A stretch of 49,185 nucleotides of DNA from Sterolibacterium sp. (GTDB lineage: Bacteria; Pseudomonadota; Gammaproteobacteria; Burkholderiales; Rhodocyclaceae), in contig JAQTOA010000018.1 of assembly GCA_028713555.1 (NCBI GenBank), positions 1 through 49,185 on the forward strand. The letters run 5' to 3'. Shown in pieces: positions 7,742 through 15,868 of this stretch. The position numbers and the translations under genes are program-made. Numbering within the stretch: position 1 is the first letter of the stretch; the number at the start of each line of letters is the position of its first letter. The notes beneath the pieces were generated by a model. That model made no database searches and had not been told where the DNA came from. It saw only the letters and a program-made list of their open reading frames with translations.

Positions 7742-8134
7742 ATGCGACATTATGAAGTGGTTTTTATCGTCCACCCGGACCAGAGCGAGCAAGTGCCGGC
7801 GATGGTCACGCGTTACCGGACGCTGATTGCCTCCCGCGCCGGCGTCATTCATCGTCTTGAGGACTGGGGCCGTCGCCAGATGGCCTATCCGATTCAGAAG
7901 GTGCACAAAGCGCATTACGTGCTGATGAACATCGAATGCGACGGCGAGACCCTGGTCGAACTCGAGAATGCCTTCAAGTTCAATGACGCTGTGCTGCGCC
8001 ATCTGACGATCCAGGTGAAACAGGCTGTCACAACGCCCTCGCCAATGATGAAGGAAGAAAAATCCAGATCGCTTACCCCGGTGGCTCCGACAGCTGCGGC
8101 TGAAGTCCCTGTGGAGGCCGCCGCTGTCGTCTGA
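7742..8134 (+). CDS. rpsF: Small ribosomal subunit protein S6
   Basis: A 130-residue S6 protein that pairs with S18 in the platform of the 30S subunit. The start [19 protein letters not shown] and the segment [18 protein letters not shown] are diagnostic. AAGGAG lies six bases before the ATG. The C-terminal tail is alanine/proline-rich. It is the first gene of rpsF-priB-rpsR-rplI, the usual proteobacterial order. Confidence 0.97.
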   Translation: MRHYEVVFIVHPDQSEQVPAMVTRYRTLIASRAGVIHRLEDWGRRQMAYPIQKVHKAHYVLMNIECDGETLVELENAFKFNDAVLRHLTIQVKQAVTTPSPMMKEEKSRSLTPVAPTAAAEVPVEAAAVV

Positions 8135-8144
8135 CAACCTTACC

Positions 8145-8444
8145 GTGCTGACGGGAAAGTTGCTGGAATTGGCGGCGCTGCGTTACACCCCGGCGGGTAT
8201 TGCGGCGCGGAATTTTCGGATTGCCCATGCTTCGCAACAGATTGAGGCGGGCACCCAAAGGTCGGTGGAGTGCGTGATATCGGCGCTGGCGCTGGGGCCA
8301 ACAGCCCTGTTGCTGTCGGGTGCAAAACCCGGCGACGGTCTCAGGTTAAGCGGCTTTCTCGCGGCGAAAAGTTTAAAGAGCAGGATCCCGGTCCTGCATG
8401 TGAATGAGATAGAATTTTTGGAAGGAATGGATCATGGCATTTAA
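8145..8444 (+). CDS. priB: Primosomal replication protein PriB
   Basis: A 99-residue single-strand-DNA-binding (OB-fold) protein of the replication-restart primosome. Family landmarks are [17 protein letters not shown] and [10 protein letters not shown]. The start is a GTG at 8145 with no clear ribosome-binding site, ten bases after the rpsF stop, so it probably depends on coupled translation. Its end overlaps the rpsR start by 11 bases. The location between rpsF and rpsR is the standard one for priB. Confidence 0.93.
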   Translation: MLTGKLLELAALRYTPAGIAARNFRIAHASQQIEAGTQRSVECVISALALGPTALLLSGAKPGDGLRLSGFLAAKSLKSRIPVLHVNEIEFLEGMDHGI

Positions 8445-8712
8445 ACCGAAGGCCAAACTTGGGGCAAAACGCAAGGATGATAAGGGCCGTAGCCTGTTCA
8501 AACGGCGTAAGTTCTGCCGTTTTACCGCGGAAAAAATTCTCGAGGTTGACTACAAGGATGTGGAAATCCTCAAGGACTTCATCACCGAGAACGCGAAAAT
8601 CATGCCGGCGCGCATTACCGGCACTAAATCCGGCTACCAACGCCAACTGTCCGTGGCGATCAAACGCGCGCGCTTTCTGGCGTTGCTGCCCTATACCGAT
8701 CTGCACGTCTAA
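8434..8712 (+). CDS. rpsR: Small ribosomal subunit protein S18
   Basis: A 92-residue S18 protein with the conserved RKFCRF and [20 protein letters not shown] segments. AGGAATGG precedes the ATG. The N-terminus ([16 protein letters not shown]) is longer than in E. coli and lysine-rich, as in other betaproteobacteria. It overlaps the end of priB by 11 bases. Confidence 0.97.
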   Translation: MAFKPKAKLGAKRKDDKGRSLFKRRKFCRFTAEKILEVDYKDVEILKDFITENAKIMPARITGTKSGYQRQLSVAIKRARFLALLPYTDLHV

Positions 8713-8727
8713 TCCGGAGGAACGACC

Positions 8728-9177
8728 ATGCAAGTGATTCTGATGGAGAAAGTCGTAAATCTGGGGGGCCTCGGTGATGTGGTCAAGGTCAAGGAAGGCT
8801 ATGCCCGCAATTTTCTGATACCCAAAGGCATGGCCAAGCGCGTTACGCCAGAGAATCTGGCGAGCTTTGAGCTGAAGCGTGCCGAACTGGAGATGGCGCA
8901 AGCTGACAAACTGGCTGCCGCCCAGGCGAAAGCGGCCAAGCTGGAAGGCTTGATGCTGCAAATCACCCGCAAGGCTGGCGTTGATGGCCGCCTGTTCGGT
9001 TCGGTGACTGGCGCCGACATCGTCGAAGCGCTCAAGACGCAAGGCTTCGAGGTGGAGAAGTCAGCGATTCGCATGCCCCACGGCTTGCTCAAGACGGTTG
9101 GCGATACCAAGCTGGAAGTCGCATTGCATACCGATGTGGTGGCGAGCGTCACCGTCTCGGTACTTGGCGAACAGTAA
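8728..9177 (+). CDS. rplI: Large ribosomal subunit protein L9
   Basis: A 149-residue two-domain L9. The N-terminal rRNA-binding domain shows [17 protein letters not shown] and [15 protein letters not shown]; a long connecting helix (about 45-75) leads to the C-terminal domain. CGGAGG lies seven bases before the ATG. It is the last gene of the ribosomal operon, followed by a strong hairpin. Confidence 0.97.
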   Translation: MQVILMEKVVNLGGLGDVVKVKEGYARNFLIPKGMAKRVTPENLASFELKRAELEMAQADKLAAAQAKAAKLEGLMLQITRKAGVDGRLFGSVTGADIVEALKTQGFEVEKSAIRMPHGLLKTVGDTKLEVALHTDVVASVTVSVLGEQ

Positions 9178-9191
9178 AAGACCAAGCTTCG

Positions 9192-9237
9192 CGCTGAAGG
9201 GCCGCTAAACTTAAGTCGGTTTAGCGGCCCTTCAGCG
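9192..9237 (+). terminator. Long perfect hairpin after rplI
   Basis: Two perfectly complementary 19-base arms (9192-9210 and 9219-9237) enclose an 8-base loop. The stem is GC-rich and very stable. The downstream T content is weak (TTAACATT), so it may act as an imperfect terminator or processing barrier between the rpsF operon and dnaB. Confidence 0.7.
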
Positions 9238-9254
9238 TTAACATTCATACACAG

Positions 9255-9308
9255 TTACCCACAAACTGCGCACAGCTTTTTCACCGAATTTCCACAAGCT
9301 TATCCACC
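9255..9308 (+). promoter_or_regulatory. Cluster of DnaA-box-like nonamers upstream of dnaB
   Basis: Three same-strand nonamers resemble the DnaA box TTATCCACA: TTACCCACA (9255-9263, one mismatch), ATTTCCACA (9288-9296, two mismatches) and TTATCCACC (9300-9308, one mismatch). They lie 55-108 bases before dnaB. They could allow DnaA control of dnaB expression. Binding is unproven. Confidence 0.35.
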
Positions 9309-9311
9309 CCG

Positions 9312-9361
9312 GCATGGTCTCTATCCGGGTAGACTGTTTACCGTAACTCAGGAGACCATGC
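9312..9361 (+). promoter_or_regulatory. Hairpin covering the dnaB ribosome-binding site
   Basis: GCATGGTCTC (9312-9321) is the exact complement of GAGACCATGC (9352-9361). The second arm contains most of the GGAG ribosome-binding site and ends one base before the dnaB ATG. An inner helix (CGGGTA 9326-9331 with TACCG 9339-9343, one bulge) would stabilise it. The structure would hide the initiation region in the mRNA. Confidence 0.55.
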
Positions 9362-9362
9362 G

Positions 9363-10775
9363 ATGTCCCAGATTCAGGCAAGTGCGCGCGCCTTCCCCGC
9401 GAATCGCAACGAAGACCCTCAGATCGCCGCACTCAGGCTGCCACCCCATTCGGTCGAAGCCGAGCAGTCGTTGCTTGGTGGCTTGTTGCTCGACAACTCC
9501 GCCTGGGACCGCATTGCCGACATCGTCAACGAAACGGATTTCTACCGCGACGATCATCGCCGCCTCTTCCGGCGCATCCGGCAATTGGTCGAACAAGCCA
9601 AGCCGGCCGACGTGGTCACGGTGTTCGAGGCCATCGAGAAACACAACGAGGTAGAGCAAGCCGGTGGCCTCGCCTACCTCAGCGAGATTGCCAACAACAC
9701 GCCCTCGGCGGCCAATATCCGCCGTTATGCCGAGATTGTTCATGAGCGCGCGGTGCTGCGGCGTCTGGCCAGCGTCGGCGACGAGATCGCGGCCAGCGCG
9801 CTGAATCCGGCTGGCAAGGATGTCAAGCAACTGCTGGATCAGGCCGAGGCCAAGGTGTTCGAGATCGCTGAATCCGGTGCGCGCTCAAACCAGGGTTTCG
9901 TCGCGCTACAGCCCTTGCTGGGCGGGGTGGTCGACCGCATCCAGGAACTCTACGATCAGGAGAATCCCTCCGATGTAACCGGTCTGCCGACCGGATTCAC
10001 CGACCTCGATAGAATGACAGCGGGATTGCAGCCGGGCGACATGATCGTCATCGCCGGCCGCCCATCGATGGGAAAGACCGCCTTCGCGCTGAATATCGCC
10101 GAGCATGTCGGCGTCGATCTCGGCTTGCCGGTGGCGATTTTCAGCCTGGAAATGTCCGGCCCGCAGTTGGCGATGCGTTTCCTTTCCTCGGTGGGGCACC
10201 TCGATGCTCACCGGATTCGCACCGGACGTCTCAATAATGACGAATGGGACAAGATGACCGTGGCCCTCGGCAAGCTCCACAATGCGCCGATCCATATCGA
10301 CGAGACCGGCGCCCTGAACGCCACCGACTTGCGGGCGCGTGCACGACGGCTGGCGCGGCAGTATGGCGGCAAGCTGGGCTTGATCGTGATCGATTACCTG
10401 CAACTGATGACCTCGACCAAGGACGGCGAGAACCGGGCCACAGAGATCTCCGAGATCTCACGCTCGATCAAGGCGTTGGCCAAGGAATTGCAGGTGCCGG
10501 TGCTGGCCCTGTCGCAGTTGTCGCGCAAAGTCGAGGAGCGTACCGACAAGCGGCCGCTGATGAGCGATTTGCGCGAGTCCGGCGCCATCGAGCAGGATGC
10601 GGACATTATATTGATGATGTACCGCGAGGAATATTACAAGCCCGATACCCAAGACAAAGGCATTGCCGAGGTCATTATCGGCAAGCACCGCAACGGCCCC
10701 ACCGGCGTGGTCAAGCTGACCTTCCTTGGTGAATACACCAAGTTTGTTAACTCTGCGCAGTCGGGGAATTATTAG
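9363..10775 (+). CDS. dnaB: Replicative DNA helicase DnaB
   Basis: The hexameric 5'-3' helicase of the replication fork, 470 residues. The N-terminal domain begins at PHSVEAEQSLLGGLLLDN, and the C-terminal RecA-like domain has Walker A GRPSMGKTAF (about 232-241) and the LIVIDYLQLM Walker B segment. The arginine-finger region near SDLRESGAIEQDAD is intact and no intein is present. The start at 9363 uses GGAG at 9351-9354; an ATG at 9358 is in another frame. The upstream hairpin and DnaA-box-like sites suggest regulated translation and transcription. Confidence 0.97.
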   Translation: MSQIQASARAFPANRNEDPQIAALRLPPHSVEAEQSLLGGLLLDNSAWDRIADIVNETDFYRDDHRRLFRRIRQLVEQAKPADVVTVFEAIEKHNEVEQAGGLAYLSEIANNTPSAANIRRYAEIVHERAVLRRLASVGDEIAASALNPAGKDVKQLLDQAEAKVFEIAESGARSNQGFVALQPLLGGVVDRIQELYDQENPSDVTGLPTGFTDLDRMTAGLQPGDMIVIAGRPSMGKTAFALNIAEHVGVDLGLPVAIFSLEMSGPQLAMRFLSSVGHLDAHRIRTGRLNNDEWDKMTVALGKLHNAPIHIDETGALNATDLRARARRLARQYGGKLGLIVIDYLQLMTSTKDGENRATEISEISRSIKALAKELQVPVLALSQLSRKVEERTDKRPLMSDLRESGAIEQDADIILMMYREEYYKPDTQDKGIAEVIIGKHRNGPTGVVKLTFLGEYTKFVNSAQSGNY

Positions 10776-10801
10776 TTGTCATGATGATGGGATGGCCGGA
10801 A

Positions 10802-10819
10802 CTCGCCCGCCGGGGCGAG
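10802..10819. terminator. Possible bidirectional hairpin between dnaB and phoH
   Basis: CTCGCCC and GGGCGAG arms (10802-10808 and 10813-10819) with a 4-base loop lie in the 63-base convergent gap. No T-run follows on either side, so termination is uncertain. Confidence 0.35.
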
Positions 10820-10838
10820 ACCCGGCAACGTCAGTTGC

Positions 10839-12284
10839 CTACAACACCTCGGCCGCATGATCGGCCAACCGCGATCGTTCGCCGCGCTGCAGGGTGACAT
10901 GGCCGGAGTGCAGCCAGCCCTTGAAACGATCCACGACATAGGTGAGCCCTGAGCTGCCTTCGGTCAGGTAGGGTGTGTCGATCTGCGCGATGTTGCCCAT
11001 GCAGACCACCTTGGTGCCCGGACCGGCACGGGTGATCAGGGTCTTCATCTGTTTCGGCGTGAGGTTCTGGGCTTCGTCGATGATCAGGAACTTGTTCAGG
11101 AAGGTGCGCCCGCGCATGAAATTCAGCGATTTGATCTTGATGCGGCTGCGGATCAGGTCCATGGTTGCGGCTCGTCCCCAGTCTCCCGTGCTACCGGGTG
11201 TACCGGTGTCTTCGGGTGGCCGGTTAAGCACGTCGAGGTTGTCGTCGAGCGCGCCCATCCACGGCGTCATTTTCTCTTCCTCGGTGCCTGGCAGGAAACC
11301 GATATCCTCGCCCACCGGCACGGTGACGCGGGTGATGATGATTTCCGAGTAGCGCTTGTTTTCGAGTACCTGGGTGAGGCTGGCGGCAAGCGTCAGCAGC
11401 GTCTTGCCGGTGCCCGCCTGGCCGATCAGGGTGACGAAATCGATGTCGGGATTCATCAGCAGGTTGAGCGCGAAATTCTGTTCGCGGTTGCGCGCCGTGA
11501 TGCCCCAGACGGCGTTTTTCTGGTGTGTGTATTCGATCAGTGTCTCCAGCACCGCGCTCTTCCTATCGGCTTCGCGCACCCAGGCATAGAGCGGCTGGGC
11601 GCCCTCCTGCCAGACGAATTCGCTGACCAGCAACTCGGCGCAGAGCGGCCCGCGGATGCGATAGAGCGTACGCGTCTCCTGCTTCCATGATTCCAGATCC
11701 TTACCGTGCTTATCCCAGAAATTGATGGGTAGCTCGCGCGTGCCGGTGTATAGGAGGTCGGTGTCCTCCAGCACCTTGTCGTTGAAGTAATCCTGCGCGG
11801 CCAGGCCCAGCGCGCGGGCCTTGATGCGCATGTTGATATCCTTGGTGACCAGGATCACCGGGCGCTTGGGAAACTTTTCGCTGAGGTGCATCACCACCGC
11901 GATGATCTGGTTGTCGGCCTTGGCGGTCGGCAGCGCCGTGGGAAGCACACCGTTGATTGCCTCGGTCTGCAGGAACAAACGGCCGCTGGCCAAATCGTGC
12001 GAAGCTTCCTGGAGCGGGATGCCGTGCTTGATATCGTCTTCGCAGGCGGAGACGACTTCGTCGAGCAGGCGGCTGGCCTGGCGGGCATTGCGGGCGACTT
12101 CCGTCATGCCTTTCTTGTTGGCGTCAAGTTCCTCCAGGGTCATCATCGGTACGTAGATGTCGTGTTCCTCGAAACGGAACAGGCTGGTCGGATCGTGCAT
12201 CAGCACATTGGTGTCGAGCACGAAGATTTTGGTCTGCTTGGCCGATCTGCCTGGCTTGGCGGGTGCGTTGTGTTTGGCGTTCAT
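10839..12284 (-). CDS. PIN-PhoH (PhoH2-type) ATPase/ribonuclease
   Basis: About 481 residues. An N-terminal PIN nuclease domain (FVLDTNVLMHDPTSLFRF and VPMMTLEELDANKKG, with acidic metal-binding residues) is fused to a C-terminal PhoH ATPase (Walker A GQAGTGKTLLTLA, Walker B FLIIDEAQNLTP). Such proteins are RNA helicase/nucleases in other bacteria. I chose the ATG at 12284, just before the conserved PIN domain; an upstream frame to 12365 would overlap bcp. No strong ribosome-binding site is visible. It is the last gene of the arn-bcp-phoH series, 17 bases after bcp. Confidence 0.9.
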   Translation of the reverse strand: MNAKHNAPAKPGRSAKQTKIFVLDTNVLMHDPTSLFRFEEHDIYVPMMTLEELDANKKGMTEVARNARQASRLLDEVVSACEDDIKHGIPLQEASHDLASGRLFLQTEAINGVLPTALPTAKADNQIIAVVMHLSEKFPKRPVILVTKDINMRIKARALGLAAQDYFNDKVLEDTDLLYTGTRELPINFWDKHGKDLESWKQETRTLYRIRGPLCAELLVSEFVWQEGAQPLYAWVREADRKSAVLETLIEYTHQKNAVWGITARNREQNFALNLLMNPDIDFVTLIGQAGTGKTLLTLAASLTQVLENKRYSEIIITRVTVPVGEDIGFLPGTEEEKMTPWMGALDDNLDVLNRPPEDTGTPGSTGDWGRAATMDLIRSRIKIKSLNFMRGRTFLNKFLIIDEAQNLTPKQMKTLITRAGPGTKVVCMGNIAQIDTPYLTEGSSGLTYVVDRFKGWLHSGHVTLQRGERSRLADHAAEVL

Positions 12285-12301
12285 CAGAGCACTGGTAAGG
12301 A

Positions 12302-12766
12302 TTAGAGAGACTGGGCGACGGCAAGTACATCGCTGGCATGACCGTCGGCCTTGACGGCGCGCCACTCATGGGCTAGACGGCCATTCTTATCTATCAAGAA
12401 GGTTGACCGTTCGATGCTGCGCACCTGCTTGCCGTACATGTTCTTCAGTTTGATGACGTCGAACAGCTTGCAGGCAATTTCATCCGCATCGACCAGCAAT
12501 TCGAAAGGCAATTCCAGTTTGGCTTTGAAGTTTTCGTGTGACTTCAGGCTGTCGCGCGAGATGCCATAAATGGCGCAGCCGAGTTTCTTGAAACCGGCAT
12601 GGGCATCCCTGAACTGACCGGCTTCGGTAGTGCAGCCGGGGGTGCTGTCCTTCGGGTAGAAATAGAGCACCATGGCGTGGCCGAGATTGCCGGAAAGCTG
12701 GAAGTCCTTGCCGCCGGTGGCGGGCAGGGAAAAATCAGGAACGGCTTGATTGAGCGTTGTTTTCAT
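12302..12766 (-). CDS. bcp: Thioredoxin-dependent peroxiredoxin (Bcp/PrxQ)
   Basis: A 154-residue peroxiredoxin that reduces peroxides using thioredoxin. The peroxidatic cysteine is in DSTPGCTTEAGQFRD, within the usual YFYPKD-STPGCT context. The start ATG at 12766 lies one base after the arnD stop, so it is probably cotranscribed with the arn genes. Its length matches Bcp exactly. A second, divergent peroxiredoxin lies at 45038-45535. Confidence 0.93.
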   Translation of the reverse strand: MKTTLNQAVPDFSLPATGGKDFQLSGNLGHAMVLYFYPKDSTPGCTTEAGQFRDAHAGFKKLGCAIYGISRDSLKSHENFKAKLELPFELLVDADEIACKLFDVIKLKNMYGKQVRSIERSTFLIDKNGRLAHEWRAVKADGHASDVLAVAQSL

Positions 12767-12767
12767 T

Positions 12768-13694
12768 TCATGCGGGGAGTTTCTGTAAAGCAAGGAATTC
12801 ATCGCCCTGCAGCATGAGAGTGCCGGAGCGGCCGGGGAGTTCCGCACGGATGACTTCGTGACGTGGCAATTCGGCGGCATCGAGGGGTTTAAACAGGGCT
12901 TGGGTCGTGCTAAGTTCGTAGCCCTGCGCGCGCCAGCCGGTCAGCAGGCGCTCGAATACGGGCAACAGCTTCATGCCTTCCAGTTCGGCATGCAGCGTGA
13001 ATACATGTCCTTGCGGTGGCGCCTCAAGGGTGAGCTTGAGCAGATGCTCATGAACATTATCGACAGTGACGCCATTGACCCCGATCAGCTCATCCAGCGT
13101 CGGCAAGGTGGTCGGCAGTTGCGGACAAAGTATCACCTCGCCGTTGCAAACCGGCATGAAGGGGTGAGTGCCGCGTGTGTCGGAAGCATAGGCGAAGCCG
13201 AGTCGCTGGGTTAAGCGCAGGGCGTGGGGGTTCATCTGCCAGCCGGCAGCGCCATGAGTTTTCGGGGCGCTGCCGAAGATTTCCTCAAACCTCGCCTTGG
13301 CGCGTCCCATCTCGTTTTCGACCCAGGCGGCAGCGGCATTTTCGACGCCGTCCTGCCACTTGACGTGATCCCAGCTATGGATGCCTACCTCGTGGCCGGC
13401 GTTGCGCACGGCGCGCATGATGTCGGCGCAGTTCCTGCCGATGTCGGGGCCGGGTAGCAGCGTGCCGTAGAGCAGGGTCTGCAGACCGTAGTGAGAGGCT
13501 ACCGAAGTGCGCGAGACTTTCTTCAGGAAGCCCGGACGCAGCATGCGTTTGATGGCCCGGCCGGTGTGGTCGGGGCCGAGCGAGAACAGGAACGTGGCCT
13601 GCGCTTCGAAGCCGTTCAAAGTTTCCACTAGCCGCGGTACGCCATGCAGCGTACCGCGATAGGTGTCGACGTCAATCTTCAGTGCAAGCTTCAA
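12768..13694 (-). CDS. arnD: ArnD, 4-deoxy-4-formamido-L-arabinose-phosphoundecaprenol deformylase
   Basis: A 308-residue polysaccharide-deacetylase-family enzyme that removes the formyl group from undecaprenyl-phosphate-Ara4FN. The NodB-like core begins at LALKIDVDTYRGT (metal-binding Asp), with GHEVGIHSWDHVKWQD giving the HxxxH metal site and THGAAGWQMN the catalytic loop. THPFMP and FTLHAELEG are further family segments. It sits 20 bases after the arnA dehydrogenase gene and just ahead of bcp. Confidence 0.92.
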   Translation of the reverse strand: MKLALKIDVDTYRGTLHGVPRLVETLNGFEAQATFLFSLGPDHTGRAIKRMLRPGFLKKVSRTSVASHYGLQTLLYGTLLPGPDIGRNCADIMRAVRNAGHEVGIHSWDHVKWQDGVENAAAAWVENEMGRAKARFEEIFGSAPKTHGAAGWQMNPHALRLTQRLGFAYASDTRGTHPFMPVCNGEVILCPQLPTTLPTLDELIGVNGVTVDNVHEHLLKLTLEAPPQGHVFTLHAELEGMKLLPVFERLLTGWRAQGYELSTTQALFKPLDAAELPRHEVIRAELPGRSGTLMLQGDEFLALQKLPA

Positions 13695-13714
13695 TGCCGC
13701 TTCCGGAATGTTGC

Positions 13715-14758
13715 TTAATCCACCAGGCTGCGTGCTCCGGCGACGTCGCCGCGGTAGGCGTCAAGGATGTGTTGCAAAGCGTCCTGCATGTTGATTTTTG
13801 GCGCCCAGTCGAGATCGGCCATGGTGTTGTCGATTCTTGGCACACGATTCTGCACGTCTTGGTAGCCCTTGCCGTAGTATTCGCCGGAAGTGGTTTCCAG
13901 CACTTTCACCTTCTCGGCGCTGGCACGATATTCGGGGTACTGCTTGGCCATAGTCAGCATCATCGTTGCCAGTTCGCGTACTGAATAATTGTTTTTCGGA
14001 TTGCCGATGTTGTAGATTTTGCCGCTGCAAAGGCCATCCTTGTTCTCGATGATCTTCATCAGTGCCGCAATGCCATCGGAAACGTAGGTGAAGGCGCGTT
14101 TCTGGGTTCCGCCGTCGACCAGCTTGATCGGCTCGCCGCGGACGATATGGCCAAGGAATTGGGTGATCACGCGCGAACTGCCTTCCTTCGGAGTGTGGAT
14201 CGAGTCGAGGCCGGCGCCGATCCAGTTGAAGGGGCGGAACAGGGTGTAATCCAGGCCTTCCTGCTGGCCGTAGGCGGCGATCACGCGATCCATCAATTGC
14301 TTGGAACAAGCGTAGATCCAGCGGGGCTTGTTGATCGGGCCGTAGATCAGGTTGGAGTTCTCGGGATCGAACTCGCCGTCGGAGCACATGCCATAGACCT
14401 CGGAGGTGGAGGGAAAGATCACCCGCTTGCCGTACTTTACCGCATGGCGAATGATCGGCAAGTTGGCTTCGAAGTCCAGTTCGAACACGCGCAACGGCTC
14501 CTTGACGTAGGTGGCTGGCGTGGCGATAGCTACCAGCGGCAGCACCGTGTCACACTTCCTGACGTGGTACTCGATCCATTCCTTGTTGATGGTGATGTCG
14601 CCTTCAAAGAAGTGGAAGCGCGGGTGATCGATCAGGTCGGCGACTCGCTCCGACTGCATGTCCATGCCATAGACCTCCCAGTCGGTGGTTTCGATAATGC
14701 GCTGGGAAAGGTGATGGCCGATGAAGCCGTTGACGCCGAGGATGAGTATTTTTTTCAT
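13715..14758 (-). CDS. UDP-glucuronate decarboxylase (ArnA C-terminal-type, stand-alone)
   Basis: A 347-residue short-chain dehydrogenase equal to the C-terminal half of E. coli ArnA. It oxidises and decarboxylates UDP-glucuronate to UDP-4-keto-pentose. It has the NAD-binding GVNGFIGHHL, the PSTSEVYG Ser/Thr, the catalytic YxxxK (YACSKQLMDRV), and RPFNWIGAGLDS, which is typical of ArnA. The start is at MKKILILG (14758); an upstream in-frame ATG at 14803 adds unrelated residues. The formyltransferase half is a separate gene upstream, 186 bases away. Confidence 0.92.
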   Translation of the reverse strand: MKKILILGVNGFIGHHLSQRIIETTDWEVYGMDMQSERVADLIDHPRFHFFEGDITINKEWIEYHVRKCDTVLPLVAIATPATYVKEPLRVFELDFEANLPIIRHAVKYGKRVIFPSTSEVYGMCSDGEFDPENSNLIYGPINKPRWIYACSKQLMDRVIAAYGQQEGLDYTLFRPFNWIGAGLDSIHTPKEGSSRVITQFLGHIVRGEPIKLVDGGTQKRAFTYVSDGIAALMKIIENKDGLCSGKIYNIGNPKNNYSVRELATMMLTMAKQYPEYRASAEKVKVLETTSGEYYGKGYQDVQNRVPRIDNTMADLDWAPKINMQDALQHILDAYRGDVAGARSLVD

Positions 14759-14944
14759 GGTTGGTCTGATTTGTTTTTCAAAATGGAGCGGAAGATAAGC
14801 CATTGCAATTTATTCATGGCCTCAGCCGCAATTCTAATCCAGATGCGGCTATGGGAATGCGCCGAGTGCGTCTTTAGTCGATTCAATCGGAGCATACCGA
14901 CAGCATGAAAGCATGCGTATTTCTCGGCAGCAATCAACGGCTAC

Positions 14945-15868
14945 CTATGCCAGAGAAATTTTCTGATCGCCAAACCGGGCGGCGAAGCTTAAGGCGTCCA
15001 GCGGAGTGCCGTCGATATCCGCCGAAACCAAGTGCAGCACGCTGCCGTGACCGCAATCGGCCCATAGTTTGCCTTGGTCCGAATATAACCCTGGTTCGGG
15101 CGATCGCTGTACTGGCTGTGGTGGCAATAAACTTTTCAATATGCGCAGATGACCGAACGCTGCGTCGCAGAATGCTCCAGGATATGGTGGAGCGACCGCA
15201 CGAATCAGGTTGTGGATTGCTTGCGCCGATTGTCGCCAATCAATACGGCCATCCTCCGCTTTGCGGCCGCCAAAATAGCTGCCCTGTGCCAAATTCAGCG
15301 GCAACTCCGGCGCCGTGCCGGTCATCAGCAGTGGCAACACGCGATCAAGCGCTATTTCCGCTGCCACGGTGACTTTTTGGAATACCTCAAAAGCCGTGTC
15401 GTTGGGCAGGATCGGCACCGCCTGCTGGGCGATCAGCGCGCCGGCGTCGGGTTTCTCCAGCATGCGATGCAGCGATGCTCCGGTTTCACGCTCACCGTGG
15501 AGTACCGCCCAGTTCACCGGCACTCGGCCGCGGTATTTGGGTAGCAACGAACCGTGCATGTTGTAGGCGCCCCGTTTCGGGACAGCCAGCAACTTCGGTT
15601 TGAGCATCAGCCGGTAGTAGAAGGAGAACAGAAAATCCGGCGCCAGGGCCGCGATCCGTGCAATGACATCGGGATCGTTCGGGTCGGCTGGGGTGATCGT
15701 CGGGATGCCATGTAATTCGGCCAGCGCAGCGACACTATCGAACCAGATGGTTTCGCTCGGGTTGTCCTGGTGGGTGACCACCAGGACAACATCGACGCGG
15801 TGTGCCAGCAACACCGACAGGCAGCGCACGCCAACGTTGTGATAGGCAAATACAACCGCCCGCGTCAT
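14945..15868 (-). CDS. UDP-Ara4N formyltransferase (ArnA N-terminal-type, stand-alone)
   Basis: A 307-residue formyltransferase equal to the N-terminal half of ArnA. It transfers a formyl group from 10-formyl-tetrahydrofolate to UDP-4-amino-4-deoxy-L-arabinose. Catalytic residues are visible in YNMHGSLLPKYRGR (Asn and His) and MLEKPDAG (Asp). The start ATG at 15868 overlaps the arnC stop by four bases (ATGA). The 186 bases downstream, before the dehydrogenase gene, hold no gene I can support. The split could be ancestral or a fission; the fused form is common in enterics. Confidence 0.92.
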   Translation of the reverse strand: MTRAVVFAYHNVGVRCLSVLLAHRVDVVLVVTHQDNPSETIWFDSVAALAELHGIPTITPADPNDPDVIARIAALAPDFLFSFYYRLMLKPKLLAVPKRGAYNMHGSLLPKYRGRVPVNWAVLHGERETGASLHRMLEKPDAGALIAQQAVPILPNDTAFEVFQKVTVAAEIALDRVLPLLMTGTAPELPLNLAQGSYFGGRKAEDGRIDWRQSAQAIHNLIRAVAPPYPGAFCDAAFGHLRILKSLLPPQPVQRSPEPGLYSDQGKLWADCGHGSVLHLVSADIDGTPLDALSFAARFGDQKISLA

